Counted from the stretch's first letter, positions 43,501 to 56,179 are shown. The stretch: 64,000 nucleotides of DNA from Bombus terrestris (GCF_910591885.1 NC_063276.1:930001-994000); one strand, 5' to 3'. Translations and numbers: made by a program. Notes: generated from the letters alone by a model not told the origin.

Positions 43501-46500
43501 CCAAGCAACTATGACCACGCCCTGCGCGCTACCGAAGCGCTATTCAGGCTATCTATCAGGACTAACTGCACCGCACACTGAGCACAGTGTCGTAAATTCG
43601 CGAGCCGTGTCCGCTCCATGAACCGACAAGAAAGCTGTATCCCGGATATTTCAAGTATGTCGGTCGATTGGCAAGAAATCGGCGAAATCGATTGCCTGTT
43701 CTGTTAGATGAACTTTTCATGCACTTTGCTTCGTTGTTGTCAAATTTTCTTTGGGGACCGCGATGGAAATTGAAAATAATCGAATCACATCGAGATGTAA
43801 CAAAATAAAATTCAAACTCGTGGTGTAATAACAAGCTTTAGAATTAACGACGAAGAAAAATTTGAACTCGATAAATTCGACGGAAACGCCACAAATTCGA
43901 CCGAACACGATGTTTAATCATAAAAGCATGGAACATGTGTTTGGCTGAAACGAATTAAATTGCCTTATGCCTTGGTTACGAATGGTTTCACGTAATTATC
44001 AAGGAAAACAGGTATTCAGAGAGAAAAGTTTCGCTCGAACCACGTTAGAAACGGAAACTCAAAAGCCAGAGTTACGAAATATCATTGCAAGATAATATTG
44101 CAATGTGGTCAGACCGCATCGCGGCACAACACCGACACACCCCATACAATACGCTTGGCATTCACTAAGGCGTTCCTCTTATACATTTATTACACATTTA
44201 TACGTGTCTTCTCGACATTTTAAACGAGCAGTAAGCAAATTTCCCTGTTACGACGAACGTGCTCGTTGCTGTAACCAGCAACGTGACGTTATCTATTCTC
44301 GAATCATAATAACCACTAACCTTGATGGTTCGTGTATAAAATATCGCTGCAAGGTATTTTCCATGATATACAGTCGATCAGGAACATTTATACCGTAAAA
44401 TGCTTTCGCGTATAATGGCCACAGGAGGTATTTGCATTAACCCTTATTTTCCAATAAACCGTTTTTTTTTTCTTGTCAGCTTCAACATTCTTTCATTTTC
44501 GTAGTTATACGAAAGTATCAAATTTAACGTATGATACTTGAATTTTACTAATTAGCATGTAAATTTCGTAATAAATAGAACGACGTGCAATTACCTTTCG
44601 TAGCTACGGTATATATCGTATGTGTCGTATAAGACATGTTGCGATTGAAACTCTAACGCGCCCATATGTTTATGGTAAATGTCTCGTGGTTTCTATATAC
44701 GTTACCAGATCGATTTCGAATTCTGCCAATAATATAATCGCGATTAGATCGCAAATATACATCTATATGAATATAATTAAAAAAATGGATCCTGGGAAAA
44801 ATGGTTTACTCTGTTACGCATTATACAGAGCATTATACTTTGGATATTTTCAATATTCTTGCTTATTATGTACATTTTACGTGTACCTTTATTCTCCTTA
44901 TTATTAGGCACACTTTTTCACTTTCAGCTTTCCCATAAATGCATAAAAATACACTTTAATCGTAACAGCTATCTCTGTTGCGTATAATACATATATAAAG
45001 GTATCTAATGGTGTCCTTCCCGATGATCGTCGCTCCTCGTTCGTTACTAACTCGACAATAATCACGCTCGCCGAGCTCATCGTACTAATGAGTTGAATAT
45101 CAACGACGTTAACGGTAGAGCCAGTCGACGCGCATATATACGTAGCAAAAGCAAAATCGAGCAACCGGTAGAGAACGTTGCTAGAGTCGATAATTACGCT
45201 GTGGAATTCAGCTTCAGAATTAATCTGACCACCATCGAATCGTAATTGTCTATTTAACCATGCAATTCTTCGAGAGGATCGAATGAAACACGTGTCGATA
45301 CCTGGTTTCGATATAACCGAGTGGGAAATTCACCTGTTGCTGGTCTGTCGTTACTGGATAGGTTTTACGTTAGAAGGCTGGAGGAACTAGGAATGCGCTT
45401 GCTCAATAATTCTTGCCTCTGGATGACGAAAGAGGCTCGAAGAACGTTGCGTCTCGATCCTCTCTCCTCATCGTCGATAGTTACTTTGCATTTGGAATTG
45501 GTGTGACGAGTTCAGTCGAGGAATCGTACGTAGACAGTTTAAGATTTGAAAGTTTTTTCGGAAGCTGGAATTCTACGGCGATGATTTTAAGAAAGAGAAT
45601 TCTTGAGTTTTGAGAACAATTTTTGCAAAAGTTACGATTTGAAATTATTCCTCGACGTGAAGTTATTCTAAAATAATTCGAGTTATGATAAAGATTGAAA
45701 TCGCATTCGAGAATTTTTGCAGAAATCAACTTTAGGGAGAAGAAATAGTTGAATTAAGAAAGAGATACGCTAAATCGTTCGTTCGTTCATCCGTTCTAAG
45801 GATTTCGTGAAACAAAGCTTCGGACAGAGAAGATTTGAACGACGCTATCTTGAAATAAATCGTGGGAAAAGAAAGATCGGTCGATCCGTTAATCTTCCAT
45901 TGCAAAAGATACCATAGTCTTTCGTTTTTACGAGTCTTCGATTTCCAAATGAATCGTTTTATACCATTTTATTAAATCAAGATGCGCACGATGTATGCCA
46001 CGAATTATACAATGTTCCGTTTAAAATAAAAACCGATCGACGATGAGAAGACGAACGAAATTTGCGCGTGTCAGACGTTGAACGCATCGCAAGGATTCAG
46101 CTTTTCGTAGTAGGTGTACGTTTCAGGTTTTCTTGTGGGAATAACACGGCTAAAGGAAGTTGGAGAGCCGGCTTTGTTACGAGGGGGCCCTCTTCTTAAC
46201 CCTATCTTCGCTATACACGCGTTGCACACTATGAAGCCGGCTGTTTTTACGTGCGTGCGTTTAATTTTGCGTTGCCCTCGCCGCTCACGCGAAACTTTCT
46301 TGTTAAAAGCAATTTCGACCAACCAACCGATGAATACGGCGACGTTGCTCCTTGAATTCGCAATCGATGCTCGGTTTTGACTTCTCACTTCCTGTTCATC
46401 CGTCGGATTGTCATGGTGTCTTCGTTTGCTGAATTTTGAATTATTAGTGAAAAGCTTATTTACGAATGTATAACATGTTCCTTTTTGAGACGTTCGTCTA

Positions 46501-46939
46501 TTGTTCGAGAATATATTATATCATTGTTATTATTGTTTGTTGTTTGCAAGAACGAATATAACAAACTCTCGGTTCGTGCATTTCCTACGGTAAATAGTAT
46601 ACGAATCGCGTTATTTTCTACAGAATTAGGAAATGCATCGACTGGTGTATAAAAAAATTTATAGTTTCGTTTAAAAAGAGCAAAGAAAATCTTTGAAATT
46701 TCGAAGCCATCGAGTATGTAAGAACTGTCACCGTCACAAGATGTCCATCCCGAGGCAAATTAAGTTTCGTTTGAAACGCTTTTTCCAAATAAAACGAGTC
46801 ATCTACGACAAGAAACCAGATATTTTGGTGAACCGCTGCGTTCAAGAACGTTCTAACTAGCTGTAAGTCTAAAGAACGCTGAAACTCATTGTGAAATCGA
46901 ACAATTCGGCTCTAGTTTCCGCTAGTCGTTGATAAAAGA
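40553..46939. other. Non-coding stretch with ATT-rich microsatellite
   Basis: No supportable gene. A degenerate AAT/ATT simple repeat lies at 41974-42021. Scattered short frames look random. A repeat shared with 55613 lies at 44570-44611. Confidence 0.45.
44570..44611. repeat. Transposon-end-like repeat, copy 1
   Basis: AATAAATAGAACGACGTGCA followed by ATTACCTTTCGTAGCTACGG closely resembles 55613-55654. Read in reverse it starts TACCGTAGCTACGAAAGG, similar in type to DNA-transposon termini. Confidence 0.4.
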
Positions 46940-47345
46940 CGATGGTATTCTAATTGCGCGAACGTTAGCCTCGCGATGTATTATTAAACGCTGGCGCGCG
47001 CGAGCGCGTTTTTATTAATCATGCCAGTCGACCGTATTCCCGTTAGCCGTGGGACGTAACAAGTCGGACAACGCGATCACGAGCGCATCGATGATGACCG
47101 GAAATTAGATCACATCCTCTGACGCGAGAAGGATCTTGCCGGTGATCCACGAAAGGACACGCGTGCTTCGTTTATGATGCACATGGTAATAACGCGTAAG
47201 GTAATTAGGTCACGTGTCGGCCCATTCATCGAAAGAACCGCGAACGACTCACAAAGAACTGTACAAATGGCCGACTGATTGCAGTTTCCATTTGCATATT
47301 ACGAGGCAATGCGCTCTCTGAAACAAGAGTGCTCTCTCACAATTA
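46940..47345. promoter_or_regulatory. CpG-rich patch with POU octamer
   Basis: CpG-dense compared with its flanks. It contains ATTTGCAT at 47290-47297 and CACGTG within GGTCACGTGTCGG (about 47211). No coding potential. A candidate conserved regulatory element. Confidence 0.25.
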
Positions 47346-47445
47346 CGCGTTTTAATTATAACAGTCTACCGAGTGCGTTCTGCTATAGGATGAAATGCGC
47401 TGGAATATTTATGTAGGTCTTTGGGAATTCATAGCCTATGGGATT

Positions 47446-47660
47446 AGTAGGTTACTTATCGTAGGACTTAATATCGATACGTTCTCAATATTAATTTAGA
47501 TCGATCAAGTCATTTTTCTACGACTTTTTCGGAGATTTGCAATTTAAGGATCAGTTATTCTGGAATCTTTCCACTTTTATCGTAGGATATAATTTTAGTA
47601 CGTCTTTAACATCGATGTGAGTTGCTGAGGTAATTTTTTTATAGTTCGCAGATAGATTAG
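47446..47660. repeat. Diverged tandem duplication, period 121 bp
   Basis: TATCGTAGGACTTAATATCG at 47457 is matched by TATCGTAGGATATAATTTTA at 47578, with continuing similarity through GTACGTC/ATACGTTC and CAT[CG]GAT-type words. Confidence 0.5.
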
Positions 47661-48534
47661 CGAGACGTTCTGCGATCTCTGAATTTTTCGCGGAATTTAA
47701 CGCGGGATTAACGTAAATAAGCGAACGCAGTATATAGTATGTTTTGTATTAGCAATTCTACGACTAGTTCATAATAAACAATGGATCGATATATATTATA
47801 TTTATATATAATATTTATAGAATATTAGGATTAACGTAAAACTAGAAGCCTAACTAGAAGTTTGTGCTCATAAGAGGCAATTTGAAATACGCGTATAACG
47901 TACCTATATGATGTGCACAGTGAATCAGTCTAGTACTTGGACGAGAATTTTCACCAACCAAAATAAATGCAAGTATAGAATCGCCGCACAAAGAAAACAT
48001 CAACAAATTTATTTTCCCATTAATAAGTAAAGAACTTGTGTAGAGTGAAAGTTTAGAGAACACGTTAGAATGATAATTGTACGTAGAAACAACGTTACTG
48101 GATATTATCGTAGACGTTATTTGATGTAATCCGCGGTAAGCTACGATATCGATACGCAAGCGGACGTTGATCAAGTTCGCCAATATCCGCAACGAAAGTG
48201 AACGAATGTCTTCCTTTTGTCGGTTGCTCGTTCACCCATGGGAGAATGAAATTAAAACCCATTCACCGTTGTACGAACGGGACACTAAATTCACTTCCTA
48301 ACAGCTTGGAGTTTCTACGGTGTTTAAACGCTTCGAATGCGTTTAACGTTAATACGTTAACGTCGTTCGAGCGACGCAAAGCAAGAACTGCGCGATTACT
48401 GGTCCGGAGAAAAGAAATTATTTATATAACGATAGGAGTGCAATTTGTTGCGAGGAAAGGTAGATAAAAGAAGCAAGAAGAAAAGAAAAAGTTCGAATAA
48501 TGGCAGAATATTTAAAATTGTTTATGTAGTAGAA

Positions 48535-48770
48535 CAGATATAGTTGCAGTGAAATGTTTCATTGTATGTTTATTAAGACGTATTTTCTTCTTTATGTATG
48601 GAAAATTTCTATAATTATCGGAGAGAAATTTATTAGAGGAAACGAAGGAAAATAAAAGACTACTATGAATGCAAGTGAATTGTCTCATTTTATGTTATGT
48701 ATCTCTAATACATTCTGTTTCCTATTTTGTGCATAAAAATTTGTAGAATTGCGAAAGGTAGCAGTTATAT
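48535..48770. repeat. Diverged tandem duplication, period 125 bp
   Basis: TGCAGTGAAATGTTTCATTG at 48545 is matched by TGCAAGTGAATTGTCTCATT at 48670. Each is followed by TATGTT[TA], a T-rich stretch and AAAATTT[CG]TA[TG]AAT. Confidence 0.5.
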
Positions 48771-51700
48771 ATTAGGGAAAATAAAAAAGAGTATCTACCG
48801 GGAAAGATAGATGTCCTGGTTATGATATTAGAAATTCTTAGAAGAAAAAATAATTAGAACGGTGTTTCTGTTTGATTAAAAATTTGCTTTTTGATCGCTA
48901 ACGAATTATTATCCGATGTTTCAGTGCAGAAGAACTATTAAATGAAAGGACAAGGAAAACGATATTCTTCCTTGGATGCAAAAATTACTTAAACAGGCTG
49001 TCAATCAAAAGTATAAAACAAATAATATCGTCGTTCGAAAGTAAAGCAGGATATTCGTTGAAAAAAAAAAAAGAATCGCGAAGAGGTAAAGGAATCCAAA
49101 CGAGTCTTGTACTTAGAGCTGAATGCAGATTGACAAAATCAGACGTCGTTCTATAAATAATTCAATTAGGAATTCGCAGGAATATCTACCATTATCCGTA
49201 AGAGGTTACGTAAAACCTGCTGCGAAGGTCAGCGTCTCCGTGCTTCGAATCGTGAAACCTTCTGGTATCGATTACCAATTTCGTTCAGGGGCGGAAGTCG
49301 CGGCGAAAGTCCATCTAAGGCGACGGAAGTGGTCGCTGAACAATACCAACCGGTACTGCGTCTCGTGACAATCGTGTTCGTAGAGTTCGACGACATTTTT
49401 ATGTCAACTATGCGTTTTAAATACTTTAACAGATAAGAAGATTAGAAACATACGAAGATTTTTAATTTGGAAATTTTCTTTCGCCAAACGTTTTTGACTT
49501 AAAAGTCCTTTTCATCGATTTTATAGACGCGGATAATTTTAGATAAAAGGTATTTCGTTCACACGTTAGAGATCCGCTATTTAACATCCTTTTCAGAAGA
49601 TTTTTGATATTTTATTTCCTATAAGGAAGAAATTTAACATTATTTAAGATCCTTCGTTATGATTTTCATCAAGATAGATTTTAGGTAAATCGTTATAATA
49701 GATTAAAAGTATAAGAAATTGTAGAGATAATGGTCATTTTAACAATGGATATCCTATAAAGAAATAACTCCATAGAAAGGAAATTATGTAACAAAATTGC
49801 CTTCGATAACAATAACCGATTTCCTTGTTTAAACCATTGCCATGTATTCACGATTTTTTTCATAACCAATTTAAAGAAAACCTTACATTACCTTACAAAC
49901 CCGTGTGTATCGCTAATAATAGCCTGTTCTATTTGCCATAAAATTACCACTCGAAATATAAGATACGTATCGAAATAAGATCGGTCACGTTGCAAAATCA
50001 CGCGGAACTGCGCGAGCAATTGAACAAAAATTGGACAAAAATGAGTACACGATATTTTGATTTTCTAAACCGATTAAATACGATGCACAGCTGTAAATGC
50101 AAGCCTCAAGCCCGGCTAATTTATGCCGATGTAACAGCTGTTAAAACTATATCGCCGGGGGTCCAGTTAGAAAGTATGTTTCCAGTATCATCGTAATTAC
50201 CGTTTTACCACCACTTCCTGGTTACGTCGAAACCGTTATTTGGCATGGTGTCGGCAAACGTGGAGAGATAAGTTCCCCGCAGGATGTAGATACGAGTGCC
50301 TTGCGATCGGTAAACGCATCGAGAACTATCGTCTCGACGTTTTACTCTAATGAACGGTAATCTCGGGCGAATAAGCGAAAGATTTTCTAGAACGGTACTT
50401 CGATCGACGAGCTGGGTAACTATTCGAAGGAATTAGTTTCCTCGAGATACTTTGGCAATAATCGGTGAATAGAATCTTTGTGATCTCGAGGATCGACTTG
50501 TCAATTACAGTTCTGAGACTCATTTTACACGTTGTCGCACATTTTTTCGTTATTATTAATTTTTACAAAGCCAGAAGTACCTATAATTGGTTTAACACGT
50601 GTTAAAATCCGTGTAAAAGAGACCGTGCAAATGTGAATCGTGTAAGAACTTGTAAAGTGTAAAAAGAGTCTCAGGTGTATACTTACTTGAGTATTGACTT
50701 TTCAGTTGCTTCTTGTCGGATTTGTAGTGCCGCGTATTTCACGACACTAAATTATCCAAACATATGCCAATTTGTTTCGCTGGTTTTCATCATTTTCTTT
50801 ATGTTCCACATTTTCTTAGTTTTAACAACATCAAAATGCATTTATCGTTAATTATAAATTTATATATACCATAACTATAAAGACTACTTAAACGTTATAC
50901 ATGCAATGCCTTAACTCCCAGACAACTCCATTTTCGAAAATTTCTTTTTCTGAACCATAATTCAAGAATGAATTATTTTTGCAATTCCTAAAACGAGCAA
51001 TCGTACATTGTCCTTATCAATTTTATCGACCAAATTATCACCAAAATGGCGCTCATCCTTCTAACACCTGTTCTATTATAGTTTCCAATAAAGTATCATT
51101 CGTGTTATTTTATTAGTATCTTACATGGTCTTGGGTCGACTTATAAATCGTATTATGCGATCCAAGGAAATAACGACTTGCACGAAATCGTGCGTGGTTT
51201 CACGCCAAAGGCTGGTGGAATCGTGTCTGACAGCGGTTGCTCGCTTTTTACACGCGCCGTTTCGTGCTGGTAAACCAGGAAATTCGAATACTTTCTAGTA
51301 TTGACCTACAGCCGTATATCGCGATTTCCCTCCATTTGTCTGTTTTGCCCTGGGCACTTCTTTACGTTGTTCTAATCCGTTTTAAGAAACCCCAAGCCAA
51401 AGTGTTTCATTGTTGGAATATTCTTCGCTCCGTTATCGGAGACGAGGTATCTTGCGACGCAATGTTGCTCGTACGATATCACGGACGAGATATACCGCGT
51501 TTATGTTTATTAGGGCGAGAGTTGTAATTACAGAAAGATAGACGCACGAACAATGTCGTGTCGCGAGATATGTGGTCCGCAGATGCGAAGCGGTTAAATG
51601 ATAAAATAAAATTTCTGACATTTTTAAAATGAACGGAAAAATAGGAAATTTATAATGCAAGAAAAAAGAAACGCCATAACATTATAAAATGAAATTATAT

Positions 51701-51943
51701 TTGACGAGAAGAACGATTAAAATGTAATATATACCCCGGAATAGATGACTGCTACCAATGCGATAAAAATGTTTAGCGCAGAAGTAACTAATTCACGCAG
51801 TTTAACGATTTTAAACTTTCTTTTATCTAATTATATTTATATTACCTTCTCTTTTTTTCAATCTGGGTGGCTTCATAATTTTTATATTTAATTATATCGA
51901 AAACAAACAGGAATTCCACCGCAAATACCTCGAAAGTAGATAC
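48771..51943. other. Non-coding stretch, nothing recognised
   Basis: No supportable coding exon, RNA or repeat family on either strand. CpG-richer around 50210-50400 and 51180-51480. Confidence 0.45.
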
Positions 51944-52562
51944 ATATAATTACAAACCTGGGCATGACCCTGGACAGGAGGCTAACTTGGAAAAAACATA
52001 TCTCAGAGAAATCAAAGCAATTAAAGGAAAAACTAAGAAAACTCTATTGGCTCACGGGCCGACGCTCCAAACTAAACATACAGAACAAAATAACCCTCTA
52101 CAAGGCCGTAATAAAACCTGTCTGGACCTACGGAAACTATGGGGAAAAGCAAGTAACTCCAACATTGAAATACTCCAACGCTTCCAATCGAAAACGCTAA
52201 GATCCCTATTAAATGCACCCTGGTATGTTACCAACGAAACAATCCACCGTGACCTCAAGATACCTACAGTCAAAGATGAAATACACAAGTTCAGAATATA
52301 ATATAACACAAGATATAACACAAGAGTCAACAACCACCACAACCCACTAGTCACCCAACTACTGGACACGACGGACCAGATCCGCAGACTAAAAAGAAAA
52401 TACCCTCTAGATTAAATCCTTAGTTTCTACTAGAATCAACAATATAAAATTATTATAATCCATGTCATTGTATCACGCCAAACTAAGTTACTGAAAATTC
52501 TCAACGAGAATTGATTGTAAATATTCTAATAAATAAAAAAAATATATATATATATAATTACA
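51944..52562 (+). mobile_element. 5'-truncated jockey-like LINE with 11-bp target duplication
   Basis: The direct repeat ATATAATTACA flanks the insert at 51944-51954 and 52552-52562. The insert (51955-52551) starts mid-gene and ends in an AT-rich 3' tail (AATAAAAAAAATATATAT). It encodes the C-terminal end of a non-LTR reverse transcriptase (LGMTLDRRLTWKKHI at its start). All three marks, namely 5' truncation, 3' tail and target-site duplication, are those of target-primed retrotransposition. Confidence 0.85.
51955..52415 (+). pseudogene. Broken C-terminal fragment of LINE reverse transcriptase
   Basis: Frame 1 carries the motifs LTWKKHI, TLYKAVIKPVWTYG; after a frame change near 52136 the next frame continues with KASNSNIEILQRFQSK and APWYVTN. 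These are the conserved thumb and tail sequences of jockey-clade elements. A frame-changing loss near 52136, a premature stop at 52299-52301 (close to a short ATATAACACAAG duplication) and the missing 5' part make it non-functional. The original stop would be at 52413-52415. Confidence 0.82.
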
Positions 52563-53545
52563 CGACGATGTTATAATTGAAATTTTTAGAATCGTTGATC
52601 GTGTAATTTTATCTCTGACGTATTTATCGTAAAAGTTTGTTTGGATTTAGCCGGGACTAAAGGAAATATATCGAAACTTCCACTTTTACGAACGATTAGA
52701 TGCAATGATTTACTTCGTTCTTTTACGTTTTTTCAGTTTCCTGGTTCTGATTGATTTTCGTAATTGTCTGTTTATTTTTTGGCCTTTTATTAGTCTTCCT
52801 AGTTTTTCTATCGTTTTTATAAACTATGTTTCTTTGTCCTCTAGGTTTTTGCCTTAGCCTATACCTTCTTTTGTTTCGGATTCAGAATTTTTTACCAGAT
52901 TTAGAATTTAGTCTAGGAATTTGTCTAGTTTATGAAATTGTCGTTCAGTCCATCCTGAAATAAACACAGAGACTAAACTACCTTTCGCCATTTGATTTAT
53001 GGTTTCAATAAGTTTCGTTCAAATTGATAAAGATTGAACGAGCTGCATCGTAAATCGAGGGCTCCGTGCTGAAAGAAACGCAAATATCCCGTAGCAACAA
53101 CGCGAAGAGGAACGCCTTCCTAATTTGATATACTCTAATTGCTGCGTGAAGGCAACTTGCAACACGCGTCTATAGTATTCTCTTTTTCTACTCTAAAAAC
53201 TACAATTTCTTAGCAAGTGCATCCAAGAGATATCTCTAAATTTTCCACGAACAATGCTAATCACACTAAATGTCTCTATACGTCTACGTTTTTTTATGAA
53301 TCAAAAGCATTCAAACGTCGCGCTTGCGTAAAAGTCTTCGAAAGAACATTCTTATTATCGTTTCTATTGACGTGGGATGGTTGTCGTCGCATATATTTCT
53401 TAGTTATCACGATGATCTTTTTAATATCATTTTGAATCGATAAAATTAGCGAAAGAGATTTTGTATGATTTTAATAGGCAATTAAACCAAAATATTTTCT
53501 CCTTATCATACCTCCATTAAAATCTTTTCGTGCTTATAATTAGCG
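52563..53545. other. Non-coding stretch, nothing recognised
   Basis: AT-rich, T-rich around 52700-52860. No supportable feature. Confidence 0.45.
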
Positions 53546-53836
53546 ATGGTTAAGTTTCGGCGTTTTCAGGTACTTCTCATACTCATTCTTCTCGCTCTTG
53601 CATCATTTACCATTCAAACTTTTGTTGCATCATCGTACACTTTACCTGTACTTTACCCGTCGAGCTCGATTAATGTCGAATTATGCACTCGATCAACTTG
53701 TTTTCGCGAGACTTTCTACGAGCAACCTCTAGCAGTCTTATCGCTAGTTAAAACACCCTTATCAAGAGCAGAGTTCGTGCAGATTGATCATCGGTGCTCC
53801 TTCCCTTTCCTGCAATATTATATATATATAGAGTGA
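53546..53836 (+). CDS. Orphan ORF with signal-peptide-like start (96 aa)
   Basis: Starts at an ATG in good context (GCGATGG). It begins MVKFRRFQVLLILILLALAS, a convincing secretion signal, and continues with about 75 residues containing four cysteines and no known domain. Its stop (TGA 53834-53836) lies inside the left end of an inverted-repeat element, so the C-terminus is insertion-derived. AT-rich DNA often yields hydrophobic frames by chance; treat as hypothetical. Confidence 0.2.
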   Translation: MVKFRRFQVLLILILLALASFTIQTFVASSYTLPVLYPSSSINVELCTRSTCFRETFYEQPLAVLSLVKTPLSRAEFVQIDHRCSFPFLQYYIYIE

Positions 53837-54135
53837 CTCGAAAAATTGATCGCATGTCAAGTCGCCGATCTCCCATTAACGCGTTACCTGTATAAGTCAA
53901 CAGGTGCTGTTGGAAAAATGACGGTGATTTAGTCTGCTGCGTATCAGGTTTCCCTTCAGTTTCGGGGCCGTTTACATTTCTCATTTTTAGTTCAGCCTGA
54001 CGCGAAAGCTGCGATAAATGATACGATCGATAATTCGAGTGTTCGAGTCCTATCCTTGTTAGTTTGTCTCGTTGTAGGGATAACTTCGTTTAAAATCCGA
54101 GTACGCGCGATCAATTTTTCGGGTCGCTGTGTCTA
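53829..54135. mobile_element. About 300-bp non-autonomous inverted-repeat element
   Basis: The left end GAGTGACTCGAAAAATTGAT (53831) is inverted at the right end (ATCAATTTTTCGGGTCGCTG, 54110-54129). About 20 of 23 positions agree over the core. TA dinucleotides border both ends (53829-53830 and 54134-54135), though the right end is 4 nt longer. No transposase. Probably a MITE of a Tc1/mariner-type family. Confidence 0.55.
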
Positions 54136-56179
54136 CCACAATCAACATCAACATACCGAGCTTCGAGTTTCTTTCAAAACAACCTTCTGTTCAACCTTCG
54201 CGGTTTGAGTTCCTCTGGCAATACTTTTTACATAGTATTTTTTATCAAGTCGTGTAAGCTAGGTAATTGTATCGAGGAGTAAACATTACGTTCGAATTCG
54301 TATCCTCTTAAACGATACACAGCACGATTCTCAATTGCAAAACTATCCACCGATGATTCCCAAAGAAGCCATAATCGCCCTCAACCTGAAAGAGCACAAA
54401 ACTCGTTGCACCAAACTTAACTCACTTCGCTTTAGAAACCTGCGAGATTAACAAATTCCGTCGCAGACAACTATGGTCGTCCTATTAGGCGTTTCTTCGG
54501 CGCAATCATCGTGACGAACAATGGGGCGTTGCATAAAAGCGCATCTACAACGCAGCGATGAACTGCTGCCGGCAAAATAATAAACTTTCGCGAACCACCC
54601 GGTGGGTTTTCACGAACTCGTAGGTGTGCGACTCGCTTCCCACGAGCTGGCGGGCAGTTACGTCAGCCGTGGGTCTGCAATTAGCCGCAACTCGTCGCGC
54701 GAACCGTGCGTGCGTGCGCGGTGCACGTGCAATTGGCGCTCCTGTTGCTCTCCGAGCTACCTCGAGAACGAGCAACTTGTGCAACACGCCGTTCTCAAAA
54801 CTTTCGCCGATAAAGTGTTTGATAAGAGCGTTAATTGGCGATATTAAATTGTAGTAAAACTCAATTAGATCGTGACTCGGTGCAATAAGTACCAATGTCA
54901 GTATTTATAAAGTTCGGATATTAACGCTTTTGTAAATTACATATTATCCGATTATCATCCTATTCGATGAATCATAAAATTGTAAGAAACAAATCCACGA
55001 TCTACGATCTACGATTTGATTTGCAATGACGTCTAAGGGATGTATTTAGTTAATTTTAATGGTTCGTATTTATTTTAGTTTACTATGTCAGTCGTACATG
55101 TTAACGACTCGCTTCAAATAAGAAGACAAAATGTTTTTCCACGAGCTACTAATTAGCTCCTTCTCGGCGACTATTTCCTAGTTTCCTTTTTTCGGTTTGG
55201 CTTCAAGTAAGAGTGAGTTTACAGTCTACTTTCTTCTTTTCTTCCCAATATTCGCCATGCTAAATACTTGGAAATCGACAAAGAATTCTTCTCTTCTTGG
55301 GAAGCGTTTTATTCTCAATTTAGAGGATGAGAATTTTGAATGGGAGGACGAGAGCATTAATACCGTAGGCAAATAGAAAAGACAGTGACGAAGGTAAATT
55401 AACGTGCTTTCACGAATTTTTGAGAGTTTCTAGTTGGGTATGTGTAGTGTATACACGAGTATAATAATTTAAGAAGAGTGTTCTTCGTTTCTTTCGGATA
55501 CAGTCATTTCTTTATTTGGTAACTTTCTACGTGCGAGCAAGTAATTTCTTTATTTGGGAAATTTTGTATATTTAATGCGGAACAAAATTTCATTTCGTAG
55601 TAATTAATATGAAATAAATACAATGGGGTGCAAATATCTTTCGTAGCCGCTGTACGAGATAACGAAACCCTGTATCCGATCCTAAACCCAAGAAACAAAC
55701 ACTCCGCATCGATCCAGTGAAAAAATACAACTCCCGAGAACATCAACGTCCGTCTCAAAGGAATTAATCAAAGAGAAGCGGACAATGCAATGGCAGAGAG
55801 CACTCGATAACGGTAACGGTACCCATTGCGAAAGGAACCAGCTGCTACCTCGATTCCCACTCTTCAAACGCATAATTAGGTCGTTCCTCTAATCGTCGAT
55901 TCTCGCGCGTCAAATATATTTACTCTGTTAGAATTCCTCGATTGACTCGGCATTTTAACGATGCTCGTTTTACATATACACGCATAAATATATATATATA
56001 GTATACATATAATAATAGTGAATACAATATGATAATATTAGTATCGGATGTTAGCCAAACTTAATTATTCCAACATACGTCAGCATCGATAACAATTTTG
56101 AAATTTCTAACGTAGAAAAATGTCGATCGCGTTCGGCCATTGAAAGCGTACGAATATTTCTGTGATTGTGTACGCGCTG
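54136..56179. other. Non-coding stretch with CpG-rich patch 54540-54800
   Basis: The patch at 54540-54800 is very CpG-rich (CGTGCGTGCGTGCGCGG) but codes for nothing recognisable in any frame. The remainder is AT-rich. An AT microsatellite lies at about 55989-56002. A repeat copy at 55613 is listed separately. Confidence 0.4.
55613..55654. repeat. Transposon-end-like repeat, copy 2
   Basis: AATAAATACAATGGGGTGCA followed by AATATCTTTCGTAGCCGCTG matches 44570-44611. The reverse reading TACAGCGGCTACGAAAGATA looks like a DNA-transposon terminus. No partner end was found nearby. Confidence 0.42.

Noticed and set aside
55499..55654. TACAG at 55499 as the left end of a transposon ending at 55654
   Set aside because: Beyond the first five bases the inverted similarity is too weak, so only the right-hand terminus-like repeat was kept.
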